This document shows, in pieces, positions 62,151-64,000 of a stretch of DNA of 64,000 nt. Within the stretch, counting starts at the first letter, position 1. Each line of letters starts with the position of its first letter. The stretch spans positions 1-64,000 of the forward strand of contig NZ_JABFOE010000010.1 of NCBI RefSeq assembly GCF_013116745.1. The letters are read 5' to 3'. The stretch is from Arthrobacter sp. 260. Lineage in GTDB: Bacteria > Actinomycetota > Actinomycetes > Actinomycetales > Micrococcaceae. The position numbers and the translations under genes are program-made. The notes beneath the pieces were generated by a model. It saw nothing but the letters and a program-made list of their open reading frames with translations, did not search any database and had not been told where the DNA came from.

Positions 62151-62633
62151 TCAGCCGCCGCCGAGGATTTCGGCGGCCGCTTCCAGACCGTCCGACGTTC
62201 CGACGGCGACCAGGAGGTCCCCGGTCTGCAGGGTGAAATCGGGGTTCGGCGAGGGTTCAACCTTGCCGTCGCGCAGCGCCGCCACCACTGAGGCGCCGGT
62301 GCGGGTTCTCATCCTGGTGTCTCCGAGGCGGTACCCCTCGAACGGTGAACCGCGGGTAATAAGGAATTGCCGGGTGTTCACCCCTGGTAGATCACGGTGT
62401 TCCTCGGTCAGCTGGGCCACCAACTGGTGGGCACCGAGCAGGTTACCGAGTGTCGCGGCTTCGTCGGCGGTGAGCGGGACGGATACGAGGCAGGCGTCCG
62501 GGTCGTCCTGCCGGGAGATGATGAGCGCGGTCTCACCGTCGCGCTGTGTGACAGTTCCAATGCGGCGCCCGGAGGACGTCACAATGTCCTTGCGCATGCC
62601 GATTCCCGGCAGCGGCGTTTTGTCGACCTTCAT
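62151..62633 (-). CDS. antiporter regulatory subunit with TrkA-C domain (KhtT-like)
   Basis: 160 residues. An N-terminal region (about 1-70) precedes a TrkA-C/RCK-type domain (about 85-155, DTRMRTRTGASVVAALRDGK, then LQTGDLLVAVG). In Bacillus the equivalent KhtT regulates the KhtU antiporter, and c-di-AMP or nucleotide binding is known for some. The stop is 7 bases before the antiporter start, so the two form a stable unit. Confidence 0.85.
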   Translation of the reverse strand: MKVDKTPLPGIGMRKDIVTSSGRRIGTVTQRDGETALIISRQDDPDACLVSVPLTADEAATLGNLLGAHQLVAQLTEEHRDLPGVNTRQFLITRGSPFEGYRLGDTRMRTRTGASVVAALRDGKVEPSPNPDFTLQTGDLLVAVGTSDGLEAAAEILGGG

Positions 62634-62788
62634 GGTTCAATTCTAGACCTTGGCAGCGACATTCCACCCGGGGCGAACGGCCGCCTGTGCCCCGCCCTGT
62701 TCAGCCGATGGGGTGGGCCGGTTGCCGTGGGTCTCCCCTTACGGGGATAGTGGGTGGGTGCATGAGCATTGCGTATGAAAGGCGCCGA

Positions 62789-63559
62789 ATGATCGAGATC
62801 CTGAGCCCCACCGAGCTGACCCGTGCCAGGGATACGGGCGCCCTGGTGGCCGACATTCTGCAAACAATGAAAAGCCGCGCCACGGTGGGGACTAACCTGT
62901 TGGATATTGACGCGTGGACGAAGACGATGATCGCCGACGCCGGAGCACAGTCCTGCTACGTTGATTACGCGCCCTCCTTCGGCCGCGGCCCGTTTGGGCA
63001 CTACATCTGCACGGCCGTCAATGACGCAGTGCTTCATGGGCTCCCCCACGATTACGCACTCGCTGATGGGGATCTACTGACGCTCGATCTGGCGGTCTCC
63101 AAGCGCGGCATCGCAGCGGACTCGGCGATCAGTTTCATCGTGGGTGATGCGCGTCCCGCGGAAAGCGTCGCCATGATCAGCACCACCGAGCAGGCCCTGC
63201 GCGCGGGGATCGCCGCAGCCGGTCCCGGCGCGCGCATCGGCGACCTCTCGCATGCCATCGGGGCGGTGCTCAGCGACGCCGGTTACCCCATCAACACCGA
63301 GTTCGGTGGCCATGGGATAGGTTCGACAATGCACCAGGACCCCCACATTCCCAACACCGGGCGGCCGGGCCGCGGCTACGTGCTGCGCCCCGGGCTGCTG
63401 CTCGCGCTCGAGCCTTGGATCATGGCGGACACCGCAACCCTGCTCACCGACGCCGATGGATGGACGCTTCGCAGCGCCACGGGTTGTCGGACCGCGCACA
63501 GCGAGCACACGATCGCCATCACCGATGATGGAGCCGAGATTCTCACCCTTCCCCGCTAA
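62789..63559 (+). CDS. map: type I methionine aminopeptidase
   Basis: 256 residues. It removes the initiator Met from nascent proteins. Metal ligands are Asp in LDLAVSKRG and ADSA near residues 99-110, His in GHGIGSTMHQDPHIPN near 174, Glu in LALEPW near 207 and Glu in SEHTIAIT near 238. The usual HExP block reads HQDP here, a notable change. The start at ATG 62789 gives the family N-terminus and has GAAAGG upstream; ATG 62762 would add nine residues. This is probably a second MetAP, since the essential map usually sits with secY-adk. Confidence 0.85.
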   Translation: MIEILSPTELTRARDTGALVADILQTMKSRATVGTNLLDIDAWTKTMIADAGAQSCYVDYAPSFGRGPFGHYICTAVNDAVLHGLPHDYALADGDLLTLDLAVSKRGIAADSAISFIVGDARPAESVAMISTTEQALRAGIAAAGPGARIGDLSHAIGAVLSDAGYPINTEFGGHGIGSTMHQDPHIPNTGRPGRGYVLRPGLLLALEPWIMADTATLLTDADGWTLRSATGCRTAHSEHTIAITDDGAEILTLPR

Positions 63560-63562
63560 CCA

Positions 63563-64000
63563 TCATGGCCGCCGCAGTTGGTTCGGTCGCGGTTGAATGG
63601 ACTGCTCAGCGGTTCGGCCATCCGGGGCCGTTAGACTCACAGTGATCCGTTCCGGGACCGCAGGGCTGTACACCCAGTATCCGCCGGCACGCCCTGGATA
63701 CCGCCCCACGAGCGTCCGCGCGGACGCTGTTGTGGGGTTGGCCACCGGCACATCCTCCAGCAGCACATCAATCACCACCGGCCGGGGTGGCCGCACCGGG
63801 AGCGGGCTGGCCGCCCGGGGCCGCAGGGTCACCCGTAGCCGATAGGATCCGGCGGGAGTGGCCACCGGTGGCGTGTTGCTCGTCCATTCGGCAAGCGCGC
63901 CCGCAAGGGGTTGACGGCGCGCCAGGGCCAGCCCCGTCACCTCCGGTGCAGGGAGCAGCGCCCCGGGCGGGACGGTCACCGTTTCAGTGGTAGTCCGGCC
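63563..64000 (-). CDS. C-terminal part of an unknown protein, cut by the window end
   Basis: The frame is open from the stop at 63563 to the last base and the true start may lie outside; GTG 63979 is the only in-window candidate (138 residues). The sequence is Pro/Ala/Arg-rich, with two short beta-rich blocks (GSYRLRVTLRPR and PVVIDVLLEDVPV) and a Tyr/Trp-rich stretch (GYWVYSPAVPERITVSL). No family is recognised. The convergent map gene ends 3 bases away. Confidence 0.6.
   Translation of the reverse strand, partial: GRTTTETVTVPPGALLPAPEVTGLALARRQPLAGALAEWTSNTPPVATPAGSYRLRVTLRPRAASPLPVRPPRPVVIDVLLEDVPVANPTTASARTLVGRYPGRAGGYWVYSPAVPERITVSLTAPDGRTAEQSIQPRPNQLRRP

Overview
The window is high-GC actinobacterial chromosome. 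Gene content and order (rpsB-tsf-pyrH-frr-cdsA, dnaG-dgt-dusB, DivIVA and Holin-X proteins, a SAM-IV-type riboswitch before metX, ABC sugar importers without their own ATPase) fit the Micrococcaceae, most like Arthrobacter or a close relative. GTG starts are common and 4-base start/stop overlaps (ATGA or GTGA) link many genes. No phage, transposase, CRISPR array or rRNA was seen; nearly everything is chromosomal housekeeping or catabolic DNA.

Layout. (1) 1-6.2 kb: a solute:sodium symporter with its DUF485 partner, divergent from a LytS/LytR-type two-component pair, a small two-helix membrane protein and a second symporter. (2) 6.2-11.3 kb, minus strand: rpsB, tsf, pyrH, frr, cdsA and a DivIVA-repeat protein. 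(3) 11.3-14.9 kb: M23 peptidase, acyl-CoA dehydrogenase, then a small AT-richer islet (DUF6504-like gene and a gene split by an in-frame TAA) ending at a CAT-anticodon tRNA. (4) 14.9-21.7 kb: envelope and lipid genes (glycosyltransferase, NIPA/DMT-like transporter, CDP-alcohol phosphatidyltransferase, Holin-X), an MFS exporter and an SDR/DUF2867 protein. (5) 21.8-37.2 kb: tRNA-Asn, dnaG, dgt, dusB, YibE/F, a lipid-like trio, GNAT, glyS and assorted hydrolases. (6) 37.2-40.1 kb: metX with its riboswitch, a VOC protein and a CPBP protease. (7) 40.1-48.2 kb: a complete-looking amino-sugar or tagatose-type catabolic regulon (DeoR, class II aldolase, PfkB kinase, ROK kinase, SIS isomerase) divergent from an ABC sugar importer. 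(8) 48.1-51.3 kb: DinB, VOC, XRE regulator, SDR. (9) 51.3-59.4 kb: a histidine-utilisation cluster (hutI, hutF, an M20 amidohydrolase, hutU, iclR; divergent hutH). (10) 59.4-64 kb: AMIN-like secreted protein, siderophore-interacting protein, K+/H+ antiporter with regulatory subunit, methionine aminopeptidase and one gene cut by the window edge.

The points most worth following up are the symporter/LytSR module with a candidate LytTR site, the hut operon in which an M20 amidohydrolase stands where a formylglutamate deformylase is expected, the sugar regulon with no deacetylase or ATPase, the gene interrupted by TAA beside a tRNA, and a 50-bp-arm inverted repeat at the extreme left edge. I found no clearly unprecedented system; the functional novelty suggested here is inference from gene context.
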